Source of the DNA: Nyssa sinensis
Lineage: Eukaryota; Streptophyta; Magnoliopsida; Cornales; Nyssaceae
DNA length: 64,000 bases
Direction of reading: 5' to 3'
NCBI GenBank assembly: GCA_008638375.1
Contig: CM018038.1
Coordinates: 16,018,515 to 16,082,514, forward strand
Shown one piece after another: positions 21,801 through 32,992 of the stretch (the stretch's first letter is position 1; each line of letters begins with the position of its first letter). The translations under genes were made by a program, and so were the position numbers. The notes beneath the pieces are model-generated. The model saw only the letters and a list, made by a program, of their open reading frames with translations, was not told the origin of the DNA and searched no databases.

Positions 21801-24800
21801 TTTCTATAGGAGTGTCAATTCGTTTATTGTGTCGTGTTCGGGTCGTGTCAAGGTAGATATATTCGAAAATATGTGTGAACCCAAACCCGACACTATTAAC
21901 TAATCGCATCAAATTTCAAAACCCAAACTCAACCCGTTTATTAAACAGGTTATACGTGTCAACACACTTAATCCGTTTATTTTAATTTTTTTATTTTTTA
22001 AATAAAAAAATTTACTTATTTTTTAATATATATAGATAATTTTCAAGTTTAGTAACTTTAGATATAGGTCAAATCAAAGTAGAAACCTCTTTTATAAATA
22101 AAAAATCTCAAAACCTTGATAAATATTTAATATGAGATGAATTACCTTAACTCATAATATATTTTATAATTAAACGTATTAAGTCGTGTTAAATGGGTTA
22201 ACACTAGTAAAACCCAAACCCGACCTGTTTATTAATCGTGTTATACGTGTCAACCTGTTTATGACCCAAACTCATTTATACTAAATTCAAACCCGTTAAT
22301 TTCGTGTCGTGTTCGAGTCGTGTTGTCGTGTTAAAAATTGACACTCTTAATTTTCTATTGATTTATCCCCATGTTTTGTCCGGATGCACAAACGGTTACA
22401 TTGCCATTACTATAGTTTGTGTTAACATAGAGAAGACAACAAATTATAATGATTGTTGTGTTGCCTTCCCTGGCCTCTTCTATCATGTTGACGTAACTAT
22501 CCTCAATCGGTTGGTCTGGTCATCTGTCATTTTACATGGGATTGATAACGATAAATGCCCATCCAGCAGTGGTAGCATACGATCTCTCCATCCATGATTC
22601 TATCAATATTGTGATCTACCGCATAGTTTCTGGGTCCCATGACTGATAGAAAAATCTGTAATATACTAAGATCCACAACCGAGTGGTTGATGGAGAAGGA
22701 TACCTATTTACAACTTAAAAGGGCCATCTAGTGATCTTTGGGAGGATATCTGAAAGGTTGACATCCCGACAGAAATCTTTGAACTTGATTTGAGCATCAC
22801 TTTTGTCACTCTCTCTAATCTTAGGTAGGGACCCCTGGTTGATGCAGATTATTAGCGCTTTTAACCAGCTGTGGCAAGGTCCCTAGATCAAAGGTTTAAC
22901 TTTGGATCAAAAGAGATTAGCCCATATTTATACACACACACACACACACACACATTAATTCCCCTTGAAATTGAGTGTGCCATAATATTTTAGCCCTTCT
23001 TGCGTGCTTGGCCAAATATATATCGGGATTCGTAGGAAGCTTTGTTTCAATATTTTTTATCTTCAATAATTTTTGAAATTAAACTATAATTATCGTAGAA
23101 GTTTTGTCATACTTGGTATAAAATTCTATAATTTGATCAAGTTAAATTTTGGGGCATCAATATGAGCATATAGCATGAATTTTTACCTTCTACAATGGTA
23201 GTTGTAGTTGGGAGAACCTGCTTAATATGTCACGGTTGATCATTCAAATACACATTTAGCTTAACATGTGAAAGGGAAAAAGTCAGCTCAGATGAGGAAG
23301 CAAACATATATCCAATGGATCTCTAGTTTTCTACAGCATACCATTAGCTTGCCCAACTGGTGTCTATAATTTCATTGTTTGTCATGCCTTTTCCAGCCTC
23401 CACTGTGTCAATAGAACAGTGAGAGAAAGACCTTCAGTGGTAGTTCTGTACAGTTGGACCTACCATTGTGTGTTCATAAATAGTATGTATGAACCTTTGG
23501 CACTAGTTAAGTCACCCATATAGAGGGCAAAACATGTACGGGAAAAGTGTGTGCACATTTTTTCTTTTTTAACTAGTTCAGTCTCTAACCTTTATTTGTG
23601 TGCAGTTTAACTCTGTACATTTTGCTGAAAATCTTTCATTATAGTTAAGGTCGTTAATATTGCCATAATTGTTCAACCAAATACATTTGGAAAATATTGT
23701 GTGTATCGGAACACGGTTACTAAATTGATTAGATTTTTGAAATAGTTCCTTCGGTCTATACCTCTTAGTATCTAATTATTATTATTTACTTCATATATAC
23801 CACTATGCTGATTGTTGTATAAATTTCAGGTATTTGTGAATGATCAATTTCTCAACTGGGACCCAAATCACCGAATCAAAGTCCGTATTGTATCTGCCAG
23901 AGCTTACCACTCCTTGTTTATGCACAACATGTAAGTAAATGAAGCAGAGATACTTATCAGGATTCTCTTGTATATTCTACATTACACAAAAGTTAAGCAA
24001 CGCCAGATAAGTATTCTTAATGTTGAGAAGGAATAATTATGTCTCCTAATTTACAAGCCTAAATAGGTTTAGCAGACAATAGAAGTTTGTATATGCAAAT
24101 TACAGGGAATAGGCAGAGATGAAAAATGTATTAGCTTAGTGTACATACAATAATTGGGTGGGTGACAGGTGTATCCGACCCACTCCTGAAGAGCTGGAGG
24201 AATTTGGTACTCCGGACTTCACAATATACAATGCCGGGCAATTCCCTTGTAACCGTTACACCCACTATATGACTTCTTCCACTAGCATAGACCTAAATCT
24301 TGCTAGGAGGGAAATGGTCATCCTGGGCACCCAGTATGCTGGGGAAATGAAGAAAGGTCTGTTCAGCGTAATGCATTATCTCATGCCTAAGCGTCAAATT
24401 CTCTCCCTACATTCTGGCTGCAATATGGGGAAAGAAGGCGATGTGGCCCTCTTCTTTGGATTATCAGGTATAGCATTAAAGCCATGAATTGCCATCCGAT
24501 ACGTGCCCTCTTACAATGTCCTTGTCCTTTCGTTTTGTTTTAGTTTCTGTCTACTTTGTTATTGATGAATTTCCTTTTGGTAATGTTTGTTTTAGGTACT
24601 GGCAAGACCACACTGTCTACAGATCATAATAGATACCTAATTGGAGATGATGAGCATTGTTGGAGTGAGAAAGGTGTGTCAAACATTGAGGGTGGTTGCT
24701 ATGCAAAGTGCATTGATCTTTCAAGGGAGAAGGAGCCTGATATATGGAATGCCATCAAGTTTGGGACTGGTATTATTTTGACCTCTCATTCTAGCAAATC

Positions 24801-26506
24801 TATGGTTGTGATTGATAAAAAAAAAATAGAGAGTGAGTTGATATAATTGCTGGTGTTTGACAGTGCTGGAAAATGTGGTGTTTGATGAGCATACTCGAGA
24901 GTTGGATTACTCGGACAAATCTGTTACAGGTAAAATGAATTACATGATATACACAAGTAGGCTGAATTATCTTGGCTGAATAAAAACATACAAAATTGTG
25001 GATATGTTACAATTCTTCCATCCAGAAATAGCCAACATTGTCCCAGGAACTATATTTGTCAGAGCTTCCCCCCCCCTCGTTATTTTTATATTACGAGTGA
25101 GATTAACTTACAAGGTCTACTCAAGAATCAGACATAAAATAGGGGCGAACTTGGTCAACCATCATATCTTTTTCTTTTTAATTTATTTTAAGTGGATTGG
25201 TATTAGTTTGTCAACAAAATTTTGGATAAGGGTGGATCTTACGAGGATATGAGTTTGCATAAAAATGGAATTGGTCATTCCACGTTATTTATTTCTTAAT
25301 CAAACATGTGCAGTGGCTTAACTCTTAAGCAGTTTATACTTTAAACCACTGAGACAAGGTCAAGGTTGACGAAAGAGTATATATATATATATATATATAT
25401 AATTATCGCTTTGTATGATATTTAGATTAATTTTGTATCTTCATAGCAAAGATACAAAATCTTGATATCAAGTAAAGATGATTCATGTTGTGTTTTGGTT
25501 CTTCTTGTTGCAGAGAATACTCGGGCAGCGTATCCAATTGAGTACATTCCCAATGCTAAAATACCATGTGTTGGTCCCCATCCAAAGAATGTCATTCTTC
25601 TGGCCTGCGATGCATTTGGTGTTCTTCCACCTGTGAGCAAGTTGAGCTTAGCCCAGACCATGTACCATTTCATCAGTGGCTATACTGCTTTGGTACATAT
25701 CAACCTCGTGCTCCTCCCACATGCTACAATTAAGTAGATGAAGTTGTTATTTTATTGGCATTGTTTCCTACCTGGTTTATGGGGATAAAGTTTTACTCAA
25801 TGATAATGGGATCTCTTGATGATGAAAACAGGTGGCTGGAACAGAGGACGGTATAAAGGAGCCACAGGCAACATTCTCAGCCTGCTTTGGTGCGGCATTT
25901 ATAATGCTACATCCTACTAAATATGCAGCCATGCTGTCGGAGAAAATGAGAAAGCACGAGGCTACTGGATGGCTTGTTAACACTGGTTGGTCTGGTGGAA
26001 GGTATATATGAACTTTTACGAAGACTGGTATCCAATAATCCATTCTGATTTGATGAATGAACTTCAAGTTCTTTTCTGTTGCAGATATGGATCAGGTAGT
26101 CGTATTAAATTAGCTTACACCCGGAAGATCATTGATGCCATACACTCGGGGACCCTTCTGAAGGCCAATTACACCAAGACTGAAGTATTTGGGCTTGAGA
26201 TCCCAACTGAAATAGAGGGTGTCCCTTCAGAAATCCTGGATCCAGTGAACACCGTAAGCGGCCTAACATCATACAACTCCCTGTTTCTCTCTCTCTCCCC
26301 CCCAACATATTGTGAGTTTTGTTCAAGTTTTAACAATGTGTTTTGACTTTGTTAAATTGCAGTGGTCTGATAAGAAGGCCTACAAGGACACATTGTTGAA
26401 GTTAGGGGGTCTGTTCAGAAAGAATTTTGAGGTATTCACAAACTATAAGATTGGAACAGAAGGCAAGCTGACCGACGAGATTGTAGCAGCTGGTCCAATT
26501 TTCTGA
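18050..26506 (+). CDS. PCK: Phosphoenolpyruvate carboxykinase (ATP), 12 exons
   Basis: Exons: 18050-18324, 18408-18586, 20896-21049, 21258-21342, 23830-23930, 24169-24467, 24596-24769, 24864-24929, 25514-25692, 25832-26001, 26085-26253, 26363-26506. All introns are GT-AG and phases agree, giving 664 residues plus TGA, normal for plant PEPCK. The cytosolic enzyme converts oxaloacetate and ATP to phosphoenolpyruvate, CO2 and ADP (gluconeogenesis in seedlings, organic-acid and nitrogen metabolism). The N-terminal extension of about 120 residues is plant-type and contains [12 protein letters not shown], the kind of Ser/Thr region that is phosphorylated in plant PEPCK. The P-loop GLSGTGKT is at 362-369 and IGDDEH at 380-385; [14 protein letters not shown] lies just before the P-loop. 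The start has a good context (gaaATGG). The usual GRSP motif reads GRAP at 181-184. Introns 2 and 4 are over 2 kb and contain MITEs. Confidence 0.97.
18799..18838. repeat. (AT)n microsatellite in PEPCK intron 2
   Basis: A 40-bp AT run. Intron 2 spans 18587-20895. Confidence 0.95.
18850..19215. repeat. Degenerate repeat with GC-rich ends (family copy 1)
   Basis: The AT-rich body is bounded by 'ggtagtggcgggtgg' and 'agcgggggtggagttagacc'. Its body resembles 27030-27490 and 52518-52700, sharing 'aaatttaaaactaatttta' and 'aatattatttattg'-like segments. It looks like an old non-autonomous element within PEPCK intron 2. Limits are approximate. Confidence 0.45.
19812..20278. mobile_element. Tourist-like MITE in PEPCK intron 2
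   Basis: The left end CACTATGTTTGGATGGA and the reverse complement of the right end, CAATCCGTTTGGATA, are imperfect inverted repeats. The flanks are TTA (19809-19811) and TTA (20279-20281), the 3-bp target duplication of PIF/Harbinger-Tourist elements. A second, rougher relative follows at about 20380-20760, sharing 'aaaagtgggcgga-atgga' and 'attttaaggtataataa'. Confidence 0.6.
21807..22349. mobile_element. hAT-type MITE in PEPCK intron 4
   Basis: A 543-bp element with ends TAGGAGTGTCAATTCG and AAAATTGACACTCTTA (inverted repeats) and a perfect 8-bp target duplication, attttcta, at 21799-21806 and 22350-22357. The inside is rich in 'cccaaacccgac' and 'cgtgtcgtgttcg' motifs near both ends. A second copy of the family is at 38133-38656. 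It is non-autonomous. Intron 4 spans 21343-23829. Confidence 0.88.
22934..22953. repeat. (AC)n microsatellite in PEPCK intron 4
   Basis: About ten AC units. Confidence 0.9.
25378..25401. repeat. (AT)n microsatellite in PEPCK intron 8
   Basis: About twelve AT units, within intron 24930-25513. Confidence 0.9.
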
Positions 26507-29500
26507 ATTTTCTGATTAGAAAAAGCTGTGTGATTGATGGGTGAGAGGATAAGAAAGAAAGAAAGAGAAGTTTATATACATGTGTTATTAATCATATGCC
26601 TCATTTCCTAAGCAACCTTTATTTGCATATACAAATAAGCAAGCTTTATGTAATCTTGTTATCGGTTACGTAGTCACAAGTGATATTTGTAATATTTAGC
26701 CGGTTGATTTATGATTTGATTTCTCAGTTACATTTATGGTTTAGAAGTCCACAAGGCAAAAGCAGAAGATTGCCTTTCCTCCTTAAGCTACTCAAAGTAC
26801 AACTTTTTGCATCCTTAACCTACCCAATTACTTTTTTTTTTTTATAAATCAAGGTCTGTTTCCACTTTCCTTTGATCCGGTTCTTATTCTCTCCGTTTAC
26901 TTTAATAAAAAAAATTTCCAGATGAACCTTGAGGAAAAAGACGAGATCTATAACTAATTATTTTCTCAGGTCCCTTTCACATCCTTGTTTAAATCGTGTG
27001 AAATTTAACCCAGAAGGATGATTGATGGGAGTAGAGGATGGAAGAGAGAGGGCAAAGTCTGGTCAGGTAGCACTCAAATATATTCCCCAACACGTTAATA
27101 TTTTCCGATCCATCCCCGCCTAAAAAGTTGTCTCAATCCTGACCATATTTATATGATCCCGATTCTCGGTCCGTCCCAAATCCTCTGATTGTTTTTCAAG
27201 ATAAATTAAAACTTTTATTTATTAGTAAGTAAATTAAAACTTTATCATAAAAATAACAAACACAAAAAAATAGTACAAGTGTAATATGGAAAACTTTAAA
27301 ATTTATTTTATATAGAATTATTCATTGGTTAGGGATAAAAAAGAAATTTTAATATATAAACGAGATAGAATGACTCTCCCGATTCTGATCCAAACTCGAA
27401 CAGGTTTTCAAAATCTCACCCTGACCCCGTTTATGAATACCTCATACCCAATCCCTAATGAGACAGGGCGGGGGGTCATTTTGCCATCCCTATGCAGAAC
27501 CAGTAACTTCTATGGCTGGCAGGGGCAGGAGGAGAGCATCTATTCAATAGTCTCCTCAATGGCAGCCAGAGATCTCTCATTACAGGATTCAAATTTGCCT
27601 TTGAAGCCTGTTGTGGAATAAGTAACCTAAATGCACTTCAACAAATGCTCTTTCACAAACTCTGGCTTCTCCAATCCTAGATGACTTTAGCTAAGTGGAG
27701 AGTATCAACAAGCAGGTGGACAAGCTATGAAGCATCCTATTAATAACAAATCTAGTTCTTGAAAATGCAAAACAGATCAAATCAAAGGATAAAACAGTGA
27801 AGAGTTTGATTAGCAATCCTCAATGTATCTCCTGATGTTAATGATGACCTGTTGAATCAGCTTATGACAAAAACCATTCTATCGAAATTGGAGATCAGGA
27901 AATGCAGAAGGATCAAACCATGTGACTTCAAACACACTCACTTTTCGCATTAAGGATTAGGTGCAAGCTAGAAACAAATCCTGATACATTACATGCAATT
28001 GCAGGGAGGAGATCTGACTTTCTATTTAAAAAAGAAATTCCAAACAGCAACCTAGGTAAGGAGGTAAGCCACAGACTAGTTCTTCATACTTGAATCAAAA
28101 GGTTATGAGAGGAAAGAAGAGAATAAAGTTACTAACCAACAAAATGACCAAGTGGATGTATCCATTGTCCAATAGTCCGCATAGGAATTCCTGGGGAAAC
28201 AACCCTTGTACAATTGCTATACACCAATCAAAGAACTGCATAAGATTGTGCAACTGATTATTTGATGTACGACAATTTTCAAGCAAGAACAAATTTGACC
28301 TCCTGGAAATGGCAGTCCTAAAATCTCACCTAATGAAGTTACAAATAGGCTATAACTTGAACTCATCTTGGATGAAACATGGAATAAAGAAAATAAGGAG
28401 TGGAATAGAGTACAGATAACGTTAAGAGAAAGGAGGAGAGAAGCAAAATAATCATAACCACTGGAAAAGGAAAGTTGAGGGATAATAGGCACAACAGCTT
28501 TTCTTCACCTTGTGGAGAGTTTACTAGAGGAATATGGTCCTCCATCATTCAAGCAGCAAAGCTTTTGGACAAGGAAAGGGAGTGCACCCTCCAAATTAGC
28601 TCTAAATCAGAAATCACATTGTTGCTTAGGTGTACAATTAGCAGCAGAGACTCTAGGAAGAATAATGCATTTCTAAAAGGATAAAATGGTGTGATTGGTT
28701 TGGGATGTAGCCATATAGGTGAATATGTACTCTCATAGTGATTGGACATCAACTGAGATCCATGTTTCTGCACCCCGCATATGTTCTTAAAATTCCGGAA
28801 ACCAAAACGAGAGATCAATCCATCAACAGATGGCAAACAGATTGATAATAGGATCAGAATGAAACAAACTAGAAGGCGAAGGAAGTGATTCTCTGAACCT
28901 AGCATTGTTAAAAACAGAATCAGCTCAGTACATATCAATATTGATGGGTGCAATCTCCCCAAGGCCTTCCAGAACTGGAAAGTCCAGTATAAATGAAACC
29001 AAATTTTTCATGAAAGAGGAAAAGGAAACTATCAAAAGCTTCAATGCCTAAGCCTTAAGGCAAGCTAAGTGTTAGAAAATGCAATGATGAGGGTTTCAAC
29101 TTTTCTATAATAAATCAGAGGCCCTGAACCTGCTTGCTAAACTGATTTTTTTTTCTTCGATAGGTACTAAAGAGAATGATTTTTCAATATCATGAAGGCA
29201 TGTCATTCATTTTTTTTCCCCTTTTTTCTTCTCCATTCTTTTTGGTAGCGATTAGCAAACAGCTGTCACAAAAATTGCAATAAAGCTGTATACAAAGCAA
29301 AAATAAAGCTCGCATAAACAAGATGCAGGGCATCCTCTTTAGAACCTTTGCGCCAATATATCACAGATGATTTATATAGATAAGTAAAGAAGTTCACAAA
29401 AACTTAGTAGATTGGGCATATTACAAAGTCAATAACCAAGATCCCGAGAATCAAGAAACTTTCTTCAAGAGTATGTATGCTTCTGATAACATATGTTCTA

Positions 29501-29638
29501 ATTTGTGGATGAATAGTACACATCAGAGGCCATCTCACAAATTGCACAATTATGCCTCAAATTTATTTTCATTGAACACGCTAAAATCTCTAAAAGTTAA
29601 TCATCACTTTCTCAGTTCCCATGTCACAAAGAAAGTTG
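26507..29638. other. PEPCK 3' flank and spacer to UFC1
   Basis: The first 250 bases should be the PEPCK 3' UTR, with AATAAG-type signals near 26634. A degenerate repeat is at 27030-27490. From about 27500 to 29640 the sequence is less AT-rich and largely non-repetitive, but no open frame has a recognisable domain. It might contain UFC1 3' UTR or a non-coding transcript. The longest frames (137 codons on the minus strand at 28549-28962) look like chance. Confidence 0.5.
27030..27490. repeat. Degenerate repeat with GC-rich ends (family copy 2)
   Basis: The right end 'gacagggcggggggtcattt' then 'tgccatcccta', and the left part 'ccgatccatccccgcc', bracket an AT-rich body like that at 18850-19215. 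The motif resembles old non-autonomous elements ending in 'gccatcccta'. Limits are approximate. Confidence 0.45.
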
Positions 29639-30810
29639 CTAAGACTCACTGGATGTAGCCACATCATCTTTGTGCTTAATCATACCAGAATCCACCAAAA
29701 TGGGAACCTCCGCTGCAAGCCATGGTGCAAGACCCAAACAAAGAGCATGTGCAATACCAAACCTAGGACTGCCAAAACAAAAACCAAAATGTGAATAACA
29801 ATACCTCCAATATGAGAAAAGAAATAATGATTTCCAGAAAGAATGTACTAATCAGTAATCTCTGTTCGGCTGTCATGGATAATGTAAGTGAAGAAAAAAA
29901 CATTAGAATCAGAAATCCATAATTTTACATCAATTACAACCTAATAAAACAAAAAATCTCACTTAACCAACCCCCCAAAAAAGACGTACCCGTGAACAAG
30001 GCTCCCACACCCAGCAGGGTATGGGAGAGGTGGATGGTAGGCATACACAATTGGCCATTACTGAAGTAAGATCTCATTTCTTAAACCCAAACCGCATATA
30101 ACATGCAATTTAAAATTATATTCCCCCAAACTAAGGAAAATTGCAAAGAATAAGCTTGCGATAAATTACTTCCACCAAATATCTTCTTCCCAACATAATT
30201 AATTGAAAGAAGAAGTATAAAGAATCGAGACAAATTCATTCATATCATAATGTAGTGGAATAATTAAAATTTAAACCTTAGAGAATTCAATTCAAAATTA
30301 TATACACACACACACACACACAAATATATTACCAGTTCTTCGCCCAAAGAGGCTTGAAATGCACGGTCAAGCAAATCTTCCCTCCTCTATACATCTAAAA
30401 CCACCAAAAAATCAATCAAATTATGACAATCACCAAAAAAAGAAAAAAAATCAAAATTAGGTCAAAAGGGTCACAACCTTGTGTGTCTTGCCATCGAGTT
30501 GTGGCAGCTCGATCTCGGGGGCGGTGGACGGGTAAGTGACGGGGATGTCGAATTGAAGGTCGAACTCGTACTTAAGGAGGTTGTGAACGTACCAGCACTT
30601 GCCAGTCCACCTCGTGCCCTCGGGATTCGCGGCGGAGATCCTGAACCAATCGTTGTCATTGGACTTGTTCATGGACGTGTAGGCTATCAAGCCCTTGTAC
30701 TCTTCCTTCAGTCTCTGCGTCCATGCAGCTCCGTCGCGAGGGCCGGCTTTGATAGACAGCAGAGGTATCTGCGTCAGAGTCGATTTCGTGTTCGGGTCCC
30801 AACCCTCCAT
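29639..30810 (-). CDS. UFC1: UFM1-conjugating enzyme UFC1, 3 exons
   Basis: Exons on the minus strand are 30810-30478, 30394-30333 and 29768-29639, with GT-AG introns and matching phases, giving 174 residues plus TAG. UFC1 is the E2 enzyme that receives the ubiquitin-like protein UFM1 from UBA5 and passes it to targets with the E3 UFL1. This pathway is linked to the ER and ribosome quality control. The protein starts [18 protein letters not shown] and contains [26 protein letters not shown] (115-120) holds the catalytic Cys at about residue 119. [19 protein letters not shown] is the conserved C-terminal helix region. The length equals that of plant UFC1. The ATG at 30810 is used because the Met-like codon two residues upstream is TTG. 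Confidence 0.96.
30303..30322. repeat. (AC)n microsatellite in UFC1 intron 2
   Basis: A run of about ten AC units just inside the donor side of the 29769-30332 intron. Confidence 0.85.
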
Positions 30811-30856
30811 TGTCAAAACCCTAACCCTAAAGTTATTTCTCTCTCTCTCTCTCTAC
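30811..30856 (-). promoter_or_regulatory. UFC1 leader: AG tract and double telobox
   Basis: On the gene strand an (AG)n tract (30854-30838) is followed by CTTTAGGGTTAGGGTTTTG, two overlapping teloboxes (TTAGGG), directly before the ATG at 30810. Such motifs are frequent in leaders of plant genes for translation and protein turnover. Function is inferred. Confidence 0.5.
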
Positions 30857-32992
30857 GGTGTTGGGGGTGAAGATTCGGTTATGCGGAGGCCCGTTATTTC
30901 ATCGGCGCGTCAAGAGTATTTATGTAATTTCACGACTTCACTGTATCACCAGGGGAGGATGTGCCACGGAGTTTGAATTCGGTGTGTGCAAGACATTAAG
31001 TCCCTACAATGTTGTACCAATGATCAATCACCGTCACTGGAAAGTCATCCTATTTAGTTTTTTGTTTTTTTTGTCCTCAAAATAATTCATGAAGTAGGCT
31101 TTTGACCATAGCCCATAATTTGAGAAGATTTGGGGAAAGTTTTTCTTTAAAATTTTTTCTGTAATTTTAATATAAAAAAATTCTTTAGACTGAAATACTA
31201 AAAGTAGTTGCTGATTCAGATCTCTCACTTCCAACAAGTGGAGTGTTTAACATTTATCTTGACATGTTCTTTATAGCAAATTTTTTGTACTATATTTTCT
31301 CTGAAGAGACAGCAAGATTAGCATGCATTAACACCCATCCTTTTCCTTCTCCCTCTTTCTCTCTTCTTTTGGTTAGGGTTAATTCTTTGGGAAAATAATT
31401 ATAAGAACTCCAGGACAATTAAACATATCAAGCTTGATGCTATATACCTAGGTAATTGGCTTAAGAAGGAAGGGGAAGCAGAATTAGAAAAAGGTTTAAA
31501 TCTCATCGTTAGATAAAAATAAAACATATATATAGATATATAGAAAAAGGTTCCTGAACGAAGGGAGGGAAAGAGATTTCTGATTTCATCTGTGCAAAAA
31601 TAATCTGGCTGATTCAATTAAAAATTAGCCGCGGCTATGTTTTATTTTAGGCCGAACAATTCAATCGCAACTTAATTAATTTTAAAATTATTTGAATAGA
31701 ATTCAAAATACAACTTATTAGCTACAATTTTTTTACTATAAGTCTAGCTTTTTTTATTAGATTGGTCATATCTATTATTTCAAACAATACTTATTCACAG
31801 TTCAACAAGCACAGTAATCCACCTCAAAAATAAATAAACAAATAACTAACACTTTCAGGTGGGAACCCCTCCTAGCAAGGAACACCTTCCAACTGCAATT
31901 GAAATGTGTTGCTCAATTCTCTGCCAAAGGCCCCCTGGAATAAAAGAACTGTTGCCAATTATGTATATATCGAACGAATAAATCAAATCAAAGACTATTC
32001 AATCTCCCCAATACAAAGCTCCAAGTTACAGACAGCCAAAAAGCAGAAATGTCCACCTAACAGAATTTTGAAAATTCCCCACTAAAAAGGATATTTTTTA
32101 ACTACGCTTTGAGCAAGTAGCCCTTGTTTTGCTGATTTTGATACAAGGCCTACCTCACATACACTTCAATCCACAATCGCCAACTCTACAGCACAGTCTC
32201 ATCTTCCATTTTAGAGGGTAGGGAGAATCATTCCAGAAAATTTAGATGCAATAGAAAAGCAACAAAACTTTTACAACAAAAACGAATTTTCTTTTCTTCA
32301 AAAGAATAAAATGGTAAAAAAAATGTACAAATAAAATTCTTAATTTTTCCATTTGTCTGTATCTATCAGCTTACAATCCGATTTTGCTGCCGCTCAAGGT
32401 CACAATGATCTGTCCAGAGGGCCACCAACTTAAAATGGAGAAACTGCCACGAAAGAAGTAATAATATTAGATGATAGATGCAACAAGTACAAAAGAAACA
32501 TGGCCACAGAACATTACAAAGAACCATGTATTCCAACTCACAAGAAAAATTGGTCTTAATGTTCAGGAAAGAACTTTTTTTTTCTTTTTTTGGGTAGCTA
32601 TGGCAGTAACATATAATATGTAAAGTTGTGCTGGTGTATTTGTTACCCACCAAAAATCAAAACTCAAGAAAAACACAAAGCATATTCAGATTCAAATAAG
32701 AAGCGAACATCATTTTTTCAGGGGTTGGTGGGTGTCAATAAGAAATGAACATCCTATTTGTTTTGTTTTTTATTTTTAATTTCTTGCTCTAGCAAAAGCT
32801 TTTCATTTCTTATAAATTTTTTTTATTTCATTTATTTACTTTTTTGGGTTAAGTTTTAGGCAGACCAACCTCTCCAACTAACAAGGTCAATAACTTACAA
32901 ATATTCAAAAAGTTCAAAGTGAATAAATAAACAAATCATGAATCAAACCTCTCTTGGACCCTAAGCATTCAGTTTGAAGGGTCAAATTTCCA
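30857..32992. other. UFC1-IRX9H spacer
   Basis: This holds the UFC1 promoter side and, towards 32990, the IRX9H 3' end. No coding region is recognised. The segment 31860-32460 is non-repetitive and moderately GC-rich, and could be an IRX9H 3' UTR. Confidence 0.45.

Noticed and set aside
22304..22597. 97-codon plus-strand frame in PEPCK intron 4
   Set aside because: It begins inside the MITE right end and continues into intron DNA, with no domain.
24998..25252. 84-codon frame in PEPCK intron 8
   Set aside because: Intronic, bounded by confirmed splice sites on both sides and without a domain.
28549..28962. 137-codon minus-strand frame
   Set aside because: No recognisable domain, no start context or splice partners. 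Hydrophobic residues reflect T-rich codons.
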